From Rhodoferax sp. (GTDB lineage: Bacteria; Pseudomonadota; Gammaproteobacteria; Burkholderiales; Burkholderiaceae_C), in contig JAGRPL010000004.1 of the NCBI GenBank assembly GCA_019449595.1, forward strand, positions 744,001-808,000: a stretch of 64,000 nt of DNA, given 5' to 3'. The notes below the pieces were generated by a model, which had not been told where the DNA came from, made no database searches, and saw nothing but the letters and a program-made list of their open reading frames with translations. Positions within the stretch are counted from its first letter, which is position 1; every line of letters starts with the position of its first letter. Shown here one piece after another: positions 44,504 to 54,528 of this stretch. The position numbers and the translations under genes were made by a program.

Positions 44504-45499
44504 ATGTTGAAAAAGATAGTGTTTTTGGGAATGGGGGGCACGATTGCGGGCACGGCCGAGAGCGCCACCGACAACGTGGGCTACCAGGCCGCCCAATTGG
44601 GGGTGGAGCAGCTCCTGTCGGCCCTGCCGGCGTTGCGCGTCACGCTGGCGGACCATGCGCCGGTGGTGGAGCAAGTCGCCCAGATCGACAGTAAGGACAT
44701 GGGGTGGCCCCAGTGGTGCGCCCTGGCGTCCCGGGTGGCTCATTACCTGGCTTTGCCGGATGTGCGCGGACTGGTCATTACCCACGGTACCGATACGCTG
44801 GAAGAGACCGCTTTTTTCCTGTCGTGGGTGTTACCGGCCGAAGGGCTGGCGCACAAGGCGGTGGTGCTGACCTGCGCCATGCGCCCGTCCACTTCGCTCT
44901 CGCCGGATGGCCCCCAGAACCTGCTGGATGCGGTTGCGCTGGCGCGCGCGCCAGACGCCCGGGGCGTACTGGCAGTGTGCGCGGGAACAGTTCACGCGGC
45001 CCGCGATGTGCAGAAGGTGCATCCCTACCGGCTGGACGCCTTTACCTCCGGTGACGCGGGTCCCTTGGGCTATGTGGAAGAAGGCAGGGTGCGTTGGGTG
45101 CATCCCTGTCCGCCAGCGGCTCCGGTACCCGTGCAGGTCGCCATCGGGCAGCTCTCCGCCCAGCATTGGCCGCGGGTGGAAATTGTCATGAACTATGCCG
45201 GAGCCACGGGAGCCACCGTGCGGGCTCTGTGTGCGCCTGCGCCGCACGGCAGCGCGTCTGTGCGTGGCATCGTGGTGGCAGGCACCGGTAATGGCACCGT
45301 GCACCAGGACCTGGAAGCGGCGCTGCAGGAAGTGCAAGGGCAGGGCGTACGGGTGGTGCGTGCGACCCGCTGTGCCTGGGGGCAGGTGGTGCCGGGGACG
45401 GAACCGGGTGCCGGCTTGCCCCACTCCGAGGGGCTGTCCCCCGTCAAGGCCCGCATTGCGCTCATGCTGGAGTTGCTGGCGAGCGAATCGAAGGGCTGA
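44504..45499 (+). CDS. Asparaginase (type I/II family)
   Basis: Hydrolyses asparagine to aspartate and ammonia. The 331-residue protein has the nucleophile Thr13 in GMGGTIAG and the second active-site motif THGTDTLEET. It has no signal peptide, so it is cytoplasmic. ATG 44504 gives MLKKIVFLG directly. It shares its promoter region with lexA, so it may be affected by LexA binding. Confidence 0.88.
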   Translation: MLKKIVFLGMGGTIAGTAESATDNVGYQAAQLGVEQLLSALPALRVTLADHAPVVEQVAQIDSKDMGWPQWCALASRVAHYLALPDVRGLVITHGTDTLEETAFFLSWVLPAEGLAHKAVVLTCAMRPSTSLSPDGPQNLLDAVALARAPDARGVLAVCAGTVHAARDVQKVHPYRLDAFTSGDAGPLGYVEEGRVRWVHPCPPAAPVPVQVAIGQLSAQHWPRVEIVMNYAGATGATVRALCAPAPHGSASVRGIVVAGTGNGTVHQDLEAALQEVQGQGVRVVRATRCAWGQVVPGTEPGAGLPHSEGLSPVKARIALMLELLASESKG

Positions 45500-45512
45500 C
45501 CGCGCAGCACGC

Positions 45513-45539
45513 AAAAAAGGCCGCTGCAGCGGCCTTTTT
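45513..45539. terminator. Bidirectional intrinsic terminator
   Basis: A self-complementary AAAAAGGCCGCTG / CAGCGGCCTTTTT hairpin between the convergent asparaginase and adk genes. Confidence 0.88.
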
Positions 45540-45558
45540 CAGTTGGTGCCCCGGGGGC

Positions 45559-46233
<675 letters not shown>

Positions 46234-46319
46234 CTAAACCTGGACCGCCAGCGGTGGCCCCCAACAGGCCCAACGCGGCACGCGATTGTCCCCCGAGAAT
46301 AGCACGGGCGACATGCCGC

Positions 46320-47102
46320 TTAACTTACAGACGGCGCACCCTGGGTTCGGTACAACGCCCGGACGCGTTCCAGGTCTTGCGCCGTGTCCACACCGGGGCC
46401 GGGAGCATGGTCGCTCACGTGCACGGCGATGCGATAGCCATGCCACATGGCGCGCAGTTGCTCCAGTGCCTCGGTCACCTCGATGGGGGCCTGCGCCAGC
46501 CGGGGGAACAGGCGCAGGAAACCCGCGCGGTAGGCATAGATGCCGATGTGACGCAGGGGTGCCGGCTGGGGCAGGGTGTCGATACCGTGGGCAAAGCCGT
46601 CGCGCCACCAGGCGATGGGCGCACGGCTGAAATACAGCGCCAGACCGGCGGCGTCCAGCACGACCTTGACCACATTGGGGTTGGCAAAGTCCGCCACTTG
46701 GTCGATGGCGTGGGCGGCCGTTCCCATGCTGGCCTGGGGGGTGTCGCGCAGCAGGTCGGCAACGGCTTGCACCAGTGCCGGGTCGATGAGGGGTTCATCG
46801 CCCTGCACGTTCACCACAATTTCGTCATCGTCCAGGGCCAGCAGTTCGCTGGCTTCGGCCAGCCGGTCGCTGCCCGAGGGGTGGTCTTCGCGGGTCAGGA
46901 CCGCTTCAATGCTGTGGTCCTGGCAGGCCTGGATGATGGAGGGGCTGTCGCCCGCCACCACCACCCGGGTCGACGGCGCAACACCGGCGCGCACGCGTTG
47001 CGCGACCCGCACCACCATGGGGGCGCCTTCCAGGTCGGCCAGCGGCTTGTTGGGCAGGCGGGAAGATGCCAGCCGGGCGGGTATGAGAACCGTGTAACCC
47101 AT
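46320..47102 (-). CDS. kdsB: 3-deoxy-manno-octulosonate cytidylyltransferase
   Basis: Activates KDO with CTP for lipopolysaccharide core synthesis. The 260 residues start [15 protein letters not shown], with [15 protein letters not shown] and [14 protein letters not shown] 47102 is preferred; the longer frame overlaps the Trm112-like gene. Confidence 0.95.
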   Translation of the reverse strand: MGYTVLIPARLASSRLPNKPLADLEGAPMVVRVAQRVRAGVAPSTRVVVAGDSPSIIQACQDHSIEAVLTREDHPSGSDRLAEASELLALDDDEIVVNVQGDEPLIDPALVQAVADLLRDTPQASMGTAAHAIDQVADFANPNVVKVVLDAAGLALYFSRAPIAWWRDGFAHGIDTLPQPAPLRHIGIYAYRAGFLRLFPRLAQAPIEVTEALEQLRAMWHGYRIAVHVSDHAPGPGVDTAQDLERVRALYRTQGAPSVS

Positions 47103-47110
47103 GCGCGGGC

Positions 47111-47293
47111 CTACAGGTCGAGTTCGGCGTCGGTCAGCGTGCGGGCTTCGTTTTCGAGCAGGACCGGGATGCCGTCGCGCACCGGGTACGCCAGCCGCGC
47201 ACTGCGCGAAATCAGTTCCTGCTTTTCGCGGTCGTATTCCAGGGGGCCCTTGGTGACCGGGCAAACGAGTAATTCAAGAAGTCTTGTGTCCAT
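47111..47293 (-). CDS. Trm112/YcaR-family protein
   Basis: A 60-residue protein, [21 protein letters not shown]..., the size and signature of YcaR. The zinc-binding Cys set is reduced to one Cys. It overlaps the lpxK 3' end by 20 nt and lies 8 nt before kdsB, the usual neighbourhood. Confidence 0.92.
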   Translation of the reverse strand: MDTRLLELLVCPVTKGPLEYDREKQELISRSARLAYPVRDGIPVLLENEARTLTDAELDL

Positions 47294-48347
47294 GCGTCGA
47301 TGATAACTTTGCGGCCAGCACGCTGGCGATGTGGGTGTCCAGTGCCGCCCAAAAGGCGGGCTCGGCCGTCAGCACCAGAGGGATGGCCACGGCATCGGGT
47401 GCCCGGGGCCACAGTTTGGCGGCGTCTTTTTCGGTGCAAATCAGCGTGTGACCGGCGTACTCATTGCGTGACCAGCTATCAAAATCATAGTGATCGGGTA
47501 GCGCCACGGTCTTGGCCAGGGGCAGGCCGAGGGCGCGCAGCATTGCAAAGAAGGATTCGGGCTGCCCGATGCCGGCCACGGCCACCAGGGGCGGGGCTGC
47601 GGGAGCCAGCAAGGTTGTCAGCGCAACCTGTGTTCCATCCTGGCGCACTCCAGCGGGCGCCAGGCTGCGCTGGGCGGTGTAGCCCGCAAACGCCGGCCGG
47701 CTGCCGGTGTGCAGAACCAGCAGGCGTTCGGGGTGTTGCCCCGCCCGCTGTACGGCGTGGCGGGGCCAGCCTTCGCGCAGGGGGCCGGCGGGCAGCAGCC
47801 AGCCGTTGCCGCAGCCCCGGTCGTCAAAGACGCAGATTTCCAGATCGCGGTACAGGCCGTAGTGCTGCAGCCCGTCGTCGCACACAATGATCTGGGTGTC
47901 GGGGTAGTGCGCCAGCAAGGCTGTGGCGGCCTCATGGCGGCTGCGCCCCACAAACACCGGGGCGCCGGTGCTGCGGCGCACCAGCAGGGGTTCGTCGCCA
48001 ACGTCTTCGGGCACCGAGTGGGGCAGCACCTCCAGGCAGTCGCTGCGCTGGCGTCCGTAGCCCCGGGAGATCACGCCCACGCGGTGGTGCTGGGCCTGCA
48101 GGTGCTGGACCAGGGCGATGACCGTGGGCGTCTTGCCGGCACCGCCCGCAACGACATTGCCCACCACGATGACCAGTGCGTCCACATGCCGGCTGGTCAG
48201 GAGACCCCACTGGTAAAGCTGGCGGCGCAGCGCGCCCAGGGCACCAAACAACAGCGACCATGGCCACAGCACGCTGGCGACCAGCCCCCGCCGGGTCCAT
48301 GCACGCAACAGGGCGCTTTGCAACGCAGGCCGCGTGGCACCCGGCAT
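47274..48347 (-). CDS. lpxK: Tetraacyldisaccharide 4'-kinase
   Basis: Phosphorylates the lipid A disaccharide at the inner membrane to give lipid IVA. The 357 residues have an N-terminal membrane-associated helix ([15 protein letters not shown]) and the Walker [11 protein letters not shown] 48347 starts 4 nt after exbD. The motif LPDHYDF overlaps a 27-bp repeat at 47465. Confidence 0.94.
   Translation of the reverse strand: MPGATRPALQSALLRAWTRRGLVASVLWPWSLLFGALGALRRQLYQWGLLTSRHVDALVIVVGNVVAGGAGKTPTVIALVQHLQAQHHRVGVISRGYGRQRSDCLEVLPHSVPEDVGDEPLLVRRSTGAPVFVGRSRHEAATALLAHYPDTQIIVCDDGLQHYGLYRDLEICVFDDRGCGNGWLLPAGPLREGWPRHAVQRAGQHPERLLVLHTGSRPAFAGYTAQRSLAPAGVRQDGTQVALTTLLAPAAPPLVAVAGIGQPESFFAMLRALGLPLAKTVALPDHYDFDSWSRNEYAGHTLICTEKDAAKLWPRAPDAVAIPLVLTAEPAFWAALDTHIASVLAAKLSSTHGHKTS
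47465..47491 (+). repeat. 27-bp interspersed palindromic repeat, copy 8 (degenerate)
   Basis: TGCGTGACCA then GCTAT-N6-ATAG. It is antisense to lpxK and less conserved than the others, so it may be chance similarity. Confidence 0.4.
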
Positions 48348-48351
48348 GCTG

Positions 48352-48780
48352 CTACTGGCCACCCGCCTGCGCCGACGTTTGCGTGGCAAAGGTGATCTGG
48401 TTCAGACCCGAGCGCCGGGCCGCTTCCATGACGGTGATCACGGACTGGTGCTTGGCGCTGGCGTCGGCGCTGATGATGACGACCGTGTCCTTGCCGGCCT
48501 TGGCGCCTTCGGTCAGCGCACTGGCCACGCTGGCCATGCTGCGGCCGGCCACGGGGACGCGGTTCACGCTGTAGGAGCCGTCGGCACTGACGGCCACGAT
48601 CACTTCCTTGGCGTAGTCGCGCTGCGCGTCGGTGTCGGCCACGGGCAGCTTGAGCTGCATCTCCGTGAACTTGCTGTAGGTGGTGGACAGCATGAGAAAA
48701 ATCAGCACCACCAGCAGCACGTCGATGAACGGGATCAGATTGATCTCGGGCTCGTCCTGGGTTCGGGGGCGGAAATTCAT
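48352..48780 (-). CDS. exbD: ExbD/TolR family transport protein
   Basis: A 142-residue protein with one N-terminal transmembrane helix ([19 protein letters not shown], with the proton-path Asp) and a periplasmic domain. With ExbB it converts proton motive force for TonB- or Tol-dependent work. No tonB is adjacent. It starts 4 nt after exbB. Confidence 0.9.
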   Translation of the reverse strand: MNFRPRTQDEPEINLIPFIDVLLVVLIFLMLSTTYSKFTEMQLKLPVADTDAQRDYAKEVIVAVSADGSYSVNRVPVAGRSMASVASALTEGAKAGKDTVVIISADASAKHQSVITVMEAARRSGLNQITFATQTSAQAGGQ

Positions 48781-48784
48781 GGCG

Positions 48785-49411
48785 TTATTTGCGCAGCGCC
48801 TTGAGGTGGCGGGCCAGCCGCTCGGCGGACAGTTCCAGCGTCAGCAGGTAGGCATCGACCTGCCCCCGGAAGTAGCGCCAGAAGATCAGGGAAGGAATGG
48901 CCACGATCAGCCCGAACGCCGTGTTGTACAGGGCAATCGAAATGCCGTGTGCCAGTTGCGCCGGGTTGCCGCCCGTGGCGCCGCCGGGGGCCTGGGAGCC
49001 GAAAATTTCGATCATGCCGACCACCGTGCCGAAAAGCCCCATCAGGGGGGCGGCCGAGGCAATGGTGGCCAGTGCGCTGAGGCGCTGCTCCAGCCGGTGG
49101 GCCACGGTGCGTCCGGTGCTTTCCATCGAGGCGCGCAGATCTTCCTCGCTGCACTGGGGATCGGTGTTGAGGGCCCGCAGCCCGCTGGCCAGCACCTCTC
49201 CCAGGGCAGAGTTCTGTTCCAGCTGCGAAACGACGTCCGGCGCCGGGACGCCGGTGCGGGTCACACCCAGCACTTCATCGAGCAACTGGGACGGTGCAAC
49301 CTTGCTGGCCTTGAGGCTGACAAAACGGTCGATGACGATGGCCAGGGCCAATATGGAGCAGGCAACGAGGGGCCAGATCGGCCAGCCGGCGGCTTGTATG
49401 ATGGAAAACAA
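48785..49411 (-). CDS. exbB: MotA/TolQ/ExbB proton channel family protein
   Basis: A 208-residue membrane protein with three transmembrane segments (near residues 10-30, 110-135, 155-180) and the channel motif LMGLFGTVVGMIEIF. It is the partner of ExbD. It is the first gene of the lipid A-related minus-strand run. Its promoter lies in the 295-nt gap facing xseA. Confidence 0.92.
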   Translation of the reverse strand: MFSIIQAAGWPIWPLVACSILALAIVIDRFVSLKASKVAPSQLLDEVLGVTRTGVPAPDVVSQLEQNSALGEVLASGLRALNTDPQCSEEDLRASMESTGRTVAHRLEQRLSALATIASAAPLMGLFGTVVGMIEIFGSQAPGGATGGNPAQLAHGISIALYNTAFGLIVAIPSLIFWRYFRGQVDAYLLTLELSAERLARHLKALRK

Positions 49412-49482
49412 ATGTGGACTCCGCGCAGATGAAATGCTTCGCGATTATGGCCCAGCCGGACCGGCCCGCAGCCCACAGAAAT

Positions 49483-49491
49483 TGTGGATAA
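49483..49491 (-). promoter_or_regulatory. DnaA-box-like 9-mer in exbB-xseA gap
   Basis: A single TTATCCACA on the minus strand, a perfect match to the consensus. The rest of the 295-nt gap shows no gene. One box alone is not an origin. Confidence 0.35.
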
Positions 49492-49706
49492 CTTTGTGCA
49501 AAACTCTGTTGGGTACGGGTGCCGACCCGCACCATTGCATCGCTTTGACACATTGATGATAAATAGGGCATCAAAAAAACCAATGAAATCAATGACCTTC
49601 TACGAAAAACGGTGTGATCCGCAGGGCGGTGCCAGTGGTGCACAGGTACCGGCCACGGTGTGGAAGGTTTGCCACCGGTACCCGGGCGCATGCGCCACGG
49701 CTTGCC

Positions 49707-51017
49707 ATGGTTGATACCGTTCTGGCGTCTGGGGCATCCCGCGTCTGGCAGGTCGGCGCCCTGTGCCGTGCCATTGCCGATGCACTGGAGGCCCGCTTCA
49801 ACCCCGTCAGCGTGGCCGGAGAGATCAGCGGTTTCACGCGCGCGGCCAGCGGGCACTGCTACTTTTCGCTGAAAGACGCGGCCGGCCAGATGCGTTGCGC
49901 CATGTTCCGGCGTGCTGCTGGCTTGCTGGACTTTGCGCCCCGGGATGGAGACCGGGTGGAAGTGCGGGGCCGCCTGGGGGTTTATGAGCCTCGCGGTGAG
50001 CTGCAGCTGGTGGTGGAGAGCATGCGTCCCGCCGGGCAGGGGACCCTGTTCGAGCAATTCTTCAAGATCAAGGCCAAGCTGGAGCAGGAGGGGCTGTTCG
50101 AGGTTGCGCGCAAGCGGGCCCTGCCACCCATGCCCCGGGGGATTGGTGTGGTGACCTCACTGGGCGCGGCGGCTCTGCACGACGTGGTTACGGCCTTGCA
50201 GCGGCGTGTGCCCCATATTCCCGTGGTGCTGGCTCCGGCGTCTGTGCAGGGCGACAACGCGCCGCGTGAACTCATGCAGGCACTGACCGAACTGTATGCG
50301 TTGGCCGAGCCGGCTAGCGGTCCACAGGCGGTGCATGTGGACGTCATCCTGCTGGTGCGGGGCGGTGGCGCCATGGAAGACCTCTGGGCGTTCAACGACG
50401 AGCAGCTGGCGCGCATGCTGGCGCGCAGTCCGGTGCCGGTTATCTGCGGCGTCGGGCATGAAACCGACTTCACCATTGCCGATTTTGTGGCGGATCTTCG
50501 GGCTCCCACGCCCACTGCGGCGGCCGAACTGGTGTCCGAGTCCCTGCCGGTGTGGCTGGGCGTGGTCGCGGACCTGGAGGGGCGCATGCAGGACGCGCTG
50601 CAGCGCTACCAAGACCGCCAGGCGCAACGCATGGATTTGGCCGCCACCCGCCTGGGCCGGCCCTCGGCACTGGCCGGTCGCCAGCGCCTGAAGCTGGCGG
50701 CGGCACAGCAGCAGATGCACCATGCCTTGCGCTCGGCCCTGCAGTACCGGCAGGCGCAGACGGCCCGCTGGCACCAGGACCTGCCGGCAGCGGCGGGCCG
50801 GGCCCTTCAGCACCAGCGCGAGCGGATTGCGCGCGCGGAGTTGCGCCTGGGGTTGCTGGATCCTTCGCTCGTGTTGAAGCGGGGCTACGCCTGGCTGACG
50901 CGGGAGGAGGGGCCGGCGCTGACCAGCGTTTCACAGGCCCATGCCGGGCAGCGCGTGCGCGCTACCCTTGCGGACGGTACGGTTGACTTGACCGTGGTCA
51001 ACAAAACGTCAAATTAG
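49707..51017 (+). CDS. xseA: Exodeoxyribonuclease VII large subunit
   Basis: Large subunit of the ssDNA exonuclease VII. The 436 residues start with an OB-fold domain (VGALCRAIADALEARFNPVSVAGEISGF, HCYFSLKDA), followed by the catalytic domain (GVVTSLGAAALHDV, DVILLVRGGGAMEDLWAFND, GVGHETDFTIAD) and a helical C-terminal part. ATG 49707 is preferred; the frame runs further upstream without family features. xseB is not in the window. Confidence 0.93.
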   Translation: MVDTVLASGASRVWQVGALCRAIADALEARFNPVSVAGEISGFTRAASGHCYFSLKDAAGQMRCAMFRRAAGLLDFAPRDGDRVEVRGRLGVYEPRGELQLVVESMRPAGQGTLFEQFFKIKAKLEQEGLFEVARKRALPPMPRGIGVVTSLGAAALHDVVTALQRRVPHIPVVLAPASVQGDNAPRELMQALTELYALAEPASGPQAVHVDVILLVRGGGAMEDLWAFNDEQLARMLARSPVPVICGVGHETDFTIADFVADLRAPTPTAAAELVSESLPVWLGVVADLEGRMQDALQRYQDRQAQRMDLAATRLGRPSALAGRQRLKLAAAQQQMHHALRSALQYRQAQTARWHQDLPAAAGRALQHQRERIARAELRLGLLDPSLVLKRGYAWLTREEGPALTSVSQAHAGQRVRATLADGTVDLTVVNKTSN

Positions 51018-51062
51018 TTTCTACAATCAACCCTTTATTAGCCCTGCAACAGAGAGGATCCC

Positions 51063-51644
51063 ATGGAACATACCTTGCCCGCACTGCCTTACGCCATCGA
51101 CGCACTGGCACCCGCCTATTCCAAAGAGACCTTGGAGTTCCACCACGGCAAGCACCACAACGCCTATGTGGTCAACCTCAACAACCTGCAAAAAGGGACC
51201 GAGTTTGAAAGCATGACGCTGGAAGAGATCATCAAGAAATCGACCGGTGGCATCTACAACAATGCGGCCCAGATCTGGAACCACACCTTTTTCTGGAACT
51301 GCATGAAGCCCGCCGGTGGCGGCGAACCCAGTGGTGCACTGGCGGCTGCTATCACGGCCAAGTGGGGCAGCTACGCTGCGTTCAAGGAAGCTTTCGTCAA
51401 GTCGGCCGTGGGCAACTTCGGTTCCGGCTGGACCTGGCTGGTGAAGAAGGCCGACGGCTCGGTGGACATCGTGAACACCGGCGCTGCCGGCACCCCGCTG
51501 ACCACAGCCGACAAGGCCTTGCTGACGGTCGACGTGTGGGAGCATGCGTACTACATCGATTACCGCAACCTGCGCCAGAAGTTCGTGGAAACCTACCTCG
51601 ACAAGCTGGTGAACTGGGGCTTTGCCGAAGCCAATTTCGCCTGA
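51063..51644 (+). CDS. sodB: Superoxide dismutase (Fe)
   Basis: A 193-residue cytoplasmic enzyme with metal ligands in [10 protein letters not shown] (His27), WNHTFFW, and [13 protein letters not shown]. Residues such as GSGWTWLV fit the Fe-type. It follows xseA by 45 nt with AGAGAGG upstream. A bidirectional terminator follows. Confidence 0.95.
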   Translation: MEHTLPALPYAIDALAPAYSKETLEFHHGKHHNAYVVNLNNLQKGTEFESMTLEEIIKKSTGGIYNNAAQIWNHTFFWNCMKPAGGGEPSGALAAAITAKWGSYAAFKEAFVKSAVGNFGSGWTWLVKKADGSVDIVNTGAAGTPLTTADKALLTVDVWEHAYYIDYRNLRQKFVETYLDKLVNWGFAEANFA

Positions 51645-51663
51645 CAGCTGGCGTGAACGCATA

Positions 51664-51693
51664 AAAAAAGCCGACCTTGGGATCGGCTTTTTT
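51664..51693. terminator. Bidirectional intrinsic terminator
   Basis: AAAAAAGCCGA / TCGGCTTTTTT with an 8-nt loop, between the convergent sodB and DUF192 genes. Confidence 0.85.
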
Positions 51694-51708
51694 GTTGGGC
51701 GGTACCGG

Positions 51709-52164
51709 TTACTTCGCCGCAGAGAACGGCTGGCCCGACAGTTTGGCCCCAGCCTTCAGGCCTTTTTTGGCAAACCAGCCCTGGTTCATTTCCAGTACAT
51801 AGCGCACGGGCTTGGCCGAACAGTGGGAGTCGGTGGTTTGCGGCTTCATGTCTTCCAGATTGACAATCGTCCCATCGTCGGCGATGAAGGCGGCGGTCAG
51901 GGGCAGGACGGTGTTCTTCATCCAGAAGCACTGGCGGCTCGGACCCGGGAAGACAAACAGCATGCCCTCGTGTTGGGGCATTTCCTTGCGGAACATCAGG
52001 CCGATGCCCTGCTGCTCGGGCGTGAGCGCCAGTTGGGTGTCGATCTGGTGGATGCCGGCAGACAGGGTGATGCGCTGCAACTGCGTCTGTGGAACGCCCT
52101 GGGCCGCGACACCAGTGCTCCAGAGGGCAAATCCTGCCAGCAGGACGGTAAAAGTATTTTTCAT
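51709..52164 (-). CDS. Exported DUF192 family protein
   Basis: A 151-residue protein with an N-terminal signal peptide (MKNTFTVLLAGFALWSTGVAAQ) and the DUF192 pattern QQGIGLMFRKEMPQHEGMLFVF, FWMKNTVLPL, VRYVLEMNQGWF. The function of this family is unknown. I prefer ATG 52164 over 52218 because the signal peptide begins there. Confidence 0.88.
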   Translation of the reverse strand: MKNTFTVLLAGFALWSTGVAAQGVPQTQLQRITLSAGIHQIDTQLALTPEQQGIGLMFRKEMPQHEGMLFVFPGPSRQCFWMKNTVLPLTAAFIADDGTIVNLEDMKPQTTDSHCSAKPVRYVLEMNQGWFAKKGLKAGAKLSGQPFSAAK

Positions 52165-52187
52165 GCAGAGATTGTGGCTGAACAATG

Positions 52188-52211
52188 AAAAATGCCCGCT
52201 TTCGCGGGCAT
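52188..52211 (-). terminator. Intrinsic terminator of the small Lys-rich protein gene
   Basis: On the minus strand: ATGCCCGC-GAAA-GCGGGCAT then TTTT. Confidence 0.8.
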
Positions 52212-52232
52212 CTGGCAAGTCACGTCAGAAGA

Positions 52233-52454
52233 TTATTGCTTCTTGGCGGCTTTCTTGGCCTTGCGGCTGGACTTCTTGGCCTTGTGAGCGGCGGCCTTTT
52301 CTTTCTTCATTTCCTTGGCAGGGGCCGGAGCCGCTGCAGGAGCAGCCTGGGTTGCAGGCGCTGCGGGTGTTGCAGGAGCAGCGGGGGCTGCGGCCTGTGC
52401 GAACGCGCCAACGGAGATGAGACCAGCAACCAATGCAGCGAGAAGTTTGTTCAT
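52233..52454 (-). CDS. Small exported Ala/Pro- and Lys-rich protein
   Basis: A 73-residue protein: signal peptide (MNKLLAALVAGLISVGAFA), then Ala/Pro repeats of the type APAAPATP, then a very basic end (KEMKKEKAAAHKAKKSSRKAKKAAKKQ broken by few acids). This layout resembles acid-shock protein Asr in composition; that similarity is suggestive only. It has its own terminator and lies between the DUF192 gene and the divergent icd. Confidence 0.7.
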   Translation of the reverse strand: MNKLLAALVAGLISVGAFAQAAAPAAPATPAAPATQAAPAAAPAPAKEMKKEKAAAHKAKKSSRKAKKAAKKQ

Positions 52455-52658
52455 TTGAAGTTCCTAAAAAAGGTTTTACCCGAGGGCCGTTCTTCCACAA
52501 CATTGGGAAGACGCTTCCACAACGCCGCCGGAATTCGGCCGGTTGACAGAATCGAGTAATTTTTTGAGGCTAAAATTTGGCCACTTTCAGAAGCGACTGC
52601 CATAAGCAGCCTTTCTCAGGTAGTTCCGATCCCCAAAATCTACGGAGACCTTTTTTCC

Positions 52659-53912
52659 ATGTACCAGCACATCAAAGTTCCCACCGAAGGCAAAAAAATC
52701 ACGGTCAACGCCAACATGTCGTTGAACGTGCCCGACCAGCCGATCATTCCCTTTATCGAAGGGGATGGCACCGGTCTGGACATTACCCCCGTGATGTTGA
52801 AGGTGGTGGACGCCGCAGTCGCCAAGGCGTATGCCGGCAAGCGAAAAATCCACTGGATGGAAGTCTACGCCGGTGAGAAATCCACCAAGGTGTATGGTCC
52901 GGACGTCTGGCTGCCCGAAGAAACCCTGCAGGCCCTGCGCGAATACGTGGTGTCCATCAAGGGCCCGCTGACAACCCCCGTGGGTGGTGGTATCCGCTCC
53001 CTGAACGTGGCCCTGCGCCAGGAACTGGACCTGTATGTGTGCCTGCGCCCCATCCAGTATTTTGATGGCGTTCCCAGCCCGGTGAAAGAGCCACAGAAGA
53101 CCAATATGGTGATCTTCCGCGAAAACTCGGAAGACATCTACGCCGGTATCGAGTTCGAAGCCGAAAGCGACAAGGCCAAGAAGCTGATCAAGTTCCTGCA
53201 GGAGGAGCTGGGCGTCAAGAAAATCCGTTTCCCCAACACGTCGGGCATCGGCATCAAGCCGGTTTCGCGTGAAGGCACCGAGCGCCTAGTGCGCAAGGCG
53301 ATCCAGTACGCCATCGACAACGACAAGCCCAGCGTGACCATCGTCCACAAGGGCAACATCATGAAGTACACCGAAGGTGGCTTCCGTGACTGGTCCTACG
53401 GCCTGGCGCAAAAGGAATTCGGTGCCGAGCTGATCGACGGCGGCCCATGGTGCAAGTTCAAGAACCCCAAGACGGGCAAAGAGATCATCGTCAAGGACAG
53501 CATCGCCGACGCGTTCCTGCAGCAAATCTTGTTGCGCCCCGCCGAGTACAGCGTCATTGCCACACTGAACCTCAATGGTGACTATGTGTCCGACGCGCTG
53601 GCAGCCCAGGTGGGCGGCATCGGCATTGCCCCTGGCGCCAATCTGTCGGATTCGGTGGCATGCTTTGAAGCGACCCACGGTACCGCACCGAAGTACGCCG
53701 GCAAGGACTATGTCAACCCAGGTTCCGAGATCCTGTCCGCCGAAATGATGCTGCGCCACATGGGCTGGGTCGAAGCTGCGGATTTGATCATCAGCTCCAT
53801 GAAGAAGTCCATCAACAGCAAGAAAGTGACCTACGATTTTGCCCGCCTGATGGACGGTGCAACCCAGGTGAGCTGCTCCGGTTTCGGACAGGTCATGATC
53901 GACCACATGTAA
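52659..53912 (+). CDS. icd: Isocitrate dehydrogenase (NADP+)
   Basis: TCA-cycle enzyme of 417 residues, matching E. coli Icd (416). It has the substrate-binding [16 protein letters not shown], the regulatory Ser region [13 protein letters not shown], and [15 protein letters not shown]. Two terminator-like hairpins follow at 53924 and 53968. Confidence 0.96.
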   Translation: MYQHIKVPTEGKKITVNANMSLNVPDQPIIPFIEGDGTGLDITPVMLKVVDAAVAKAYAGKRKIHWMEVYAGEKSTKVYGPDVWLPEETLQALREYVVSIKGPLTTPVGGGIRSLNVALRQELDLYVCLRPIQYFDGVPSPVKEPQKTNMVIFRENSEDIYAGIEFEAESDKAKKLIKFLQEELGVKKIRFPNTSGIGIKPVSREGTERLVRKAIQYAIDNDKPSVTIVHKGNIMKYTEGGFRDWSYGLAQKEFGAELIDGGPWCKFKNPKTGKEIIVKDSIADAFLQQILLRPAEYSVIATLNLNGDYVSDALAAQVGGIGIAPGANLSDSVACFEATHGTAPKYAGKDYVNPGSEILSAEMMLRHMGWVEAADLIISSMKKSINSKKVTYDFARLMDGATQVSCSGFGQVMIDHM

Positions 53913-53923
53913 GTGGACGGAGT

Positions 53924-53953
53924 CCGGGCGCCCGTTTTCGGACGCCCGGTTTC
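53924..53953 (+). terminator. Hairpin after icd
   Basis: CCGGGCG / CGCCCGG stem with inner pairing and a short T run. Confidence 0.65.
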
Positions 53954-53967
53954 CAGTTGACGGAAAG

Positions 53968-54003
53968 ACCGCCAGGGCTTGTGTGGCCCGGGGCGGTTTT
54001 TTT
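53968..54003 (+). terminator. Intrinsic terminator between icd and clpS
   Basis: ACCGCC...GGCGGT with an inner GGGC/GCCC stem and T7. Confidence 0.85.
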
Positions 54004-54079
54004 ATGTCTGGCGCTTGAATCGGTCCGATATGCCACCAACTCAGAGTGGCGCCGGCGCCATTGCGAGGTGACCGATAGA

Positions 54080-54451
54080 ATGGAATTCATGGCTACAAAT
54101 AATCCGTTCAAACCACCAGAGCCCCCCGTTCGCCAGCCGGACCGGGACGAGGGCGGCTCGGTGGTGCTGGAACGCCGCACACAGCGCGTCCAACCACCGC
54201 AGATGTACCAGGTCGTCATGCTCAATGACGACTACACCCCCATGGAGTTCGTGGTGGTGGTGATCCAGGAGTTCTTCGGCAAGGACCTGGAGTCTGCGAC
54301 CCAGATCATGTTGAAAATCCACCTCGATGGCAAGGCGGTGTGCGGGGTGTACCCCAAGGACATTGCGGCCACCAAAGTGGACCAGGTGCTGGAGGCGGCC
54401 CATAAAGCCGGCCACCCGCTCAAATGCATCAGTGAGCCTGTTGATTTCTAG
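54080..54451 (+). CDS. clpS: ATP-dependent Clp protease adaptor ClpS
   Basis: N-end-rule adaptor delivering substrates to ClpA. The 123 residues have a disordered N-terminal tail and the core [20 protein letters not shown], with [11 protein letters not shown] at the end. Start is ATG 54080 or 54089 (3 residues shorter). clpA follows 77 nt downstream. Confidence 0.94.
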   Translation: MEFMATNNPFKPPEPPVRQPDRDEGGSVVLERRTQRVQPPQMYQVVMLNDDYTPMEFVVVVIQEFFGKDLESATQIMLKIHLDGKAVCGVYPKDIAATKVDQVLEAAHKAGHPLKCISEPVDF

Positions 54452-54528
54452 CCAATTAGCCCTAAGTACGAACCCAGGTCTTAAAACGGTTTACAGTCAA
54501 TCATCAACGCAAGGCAAAAGGAAATCAC

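Noticed and set aside
49483..49491. Replication origin at the DnaA box
   Set aside because: Only a single box, no AT-rich unwinding element and no dnaA/dnaN neighbourhood.
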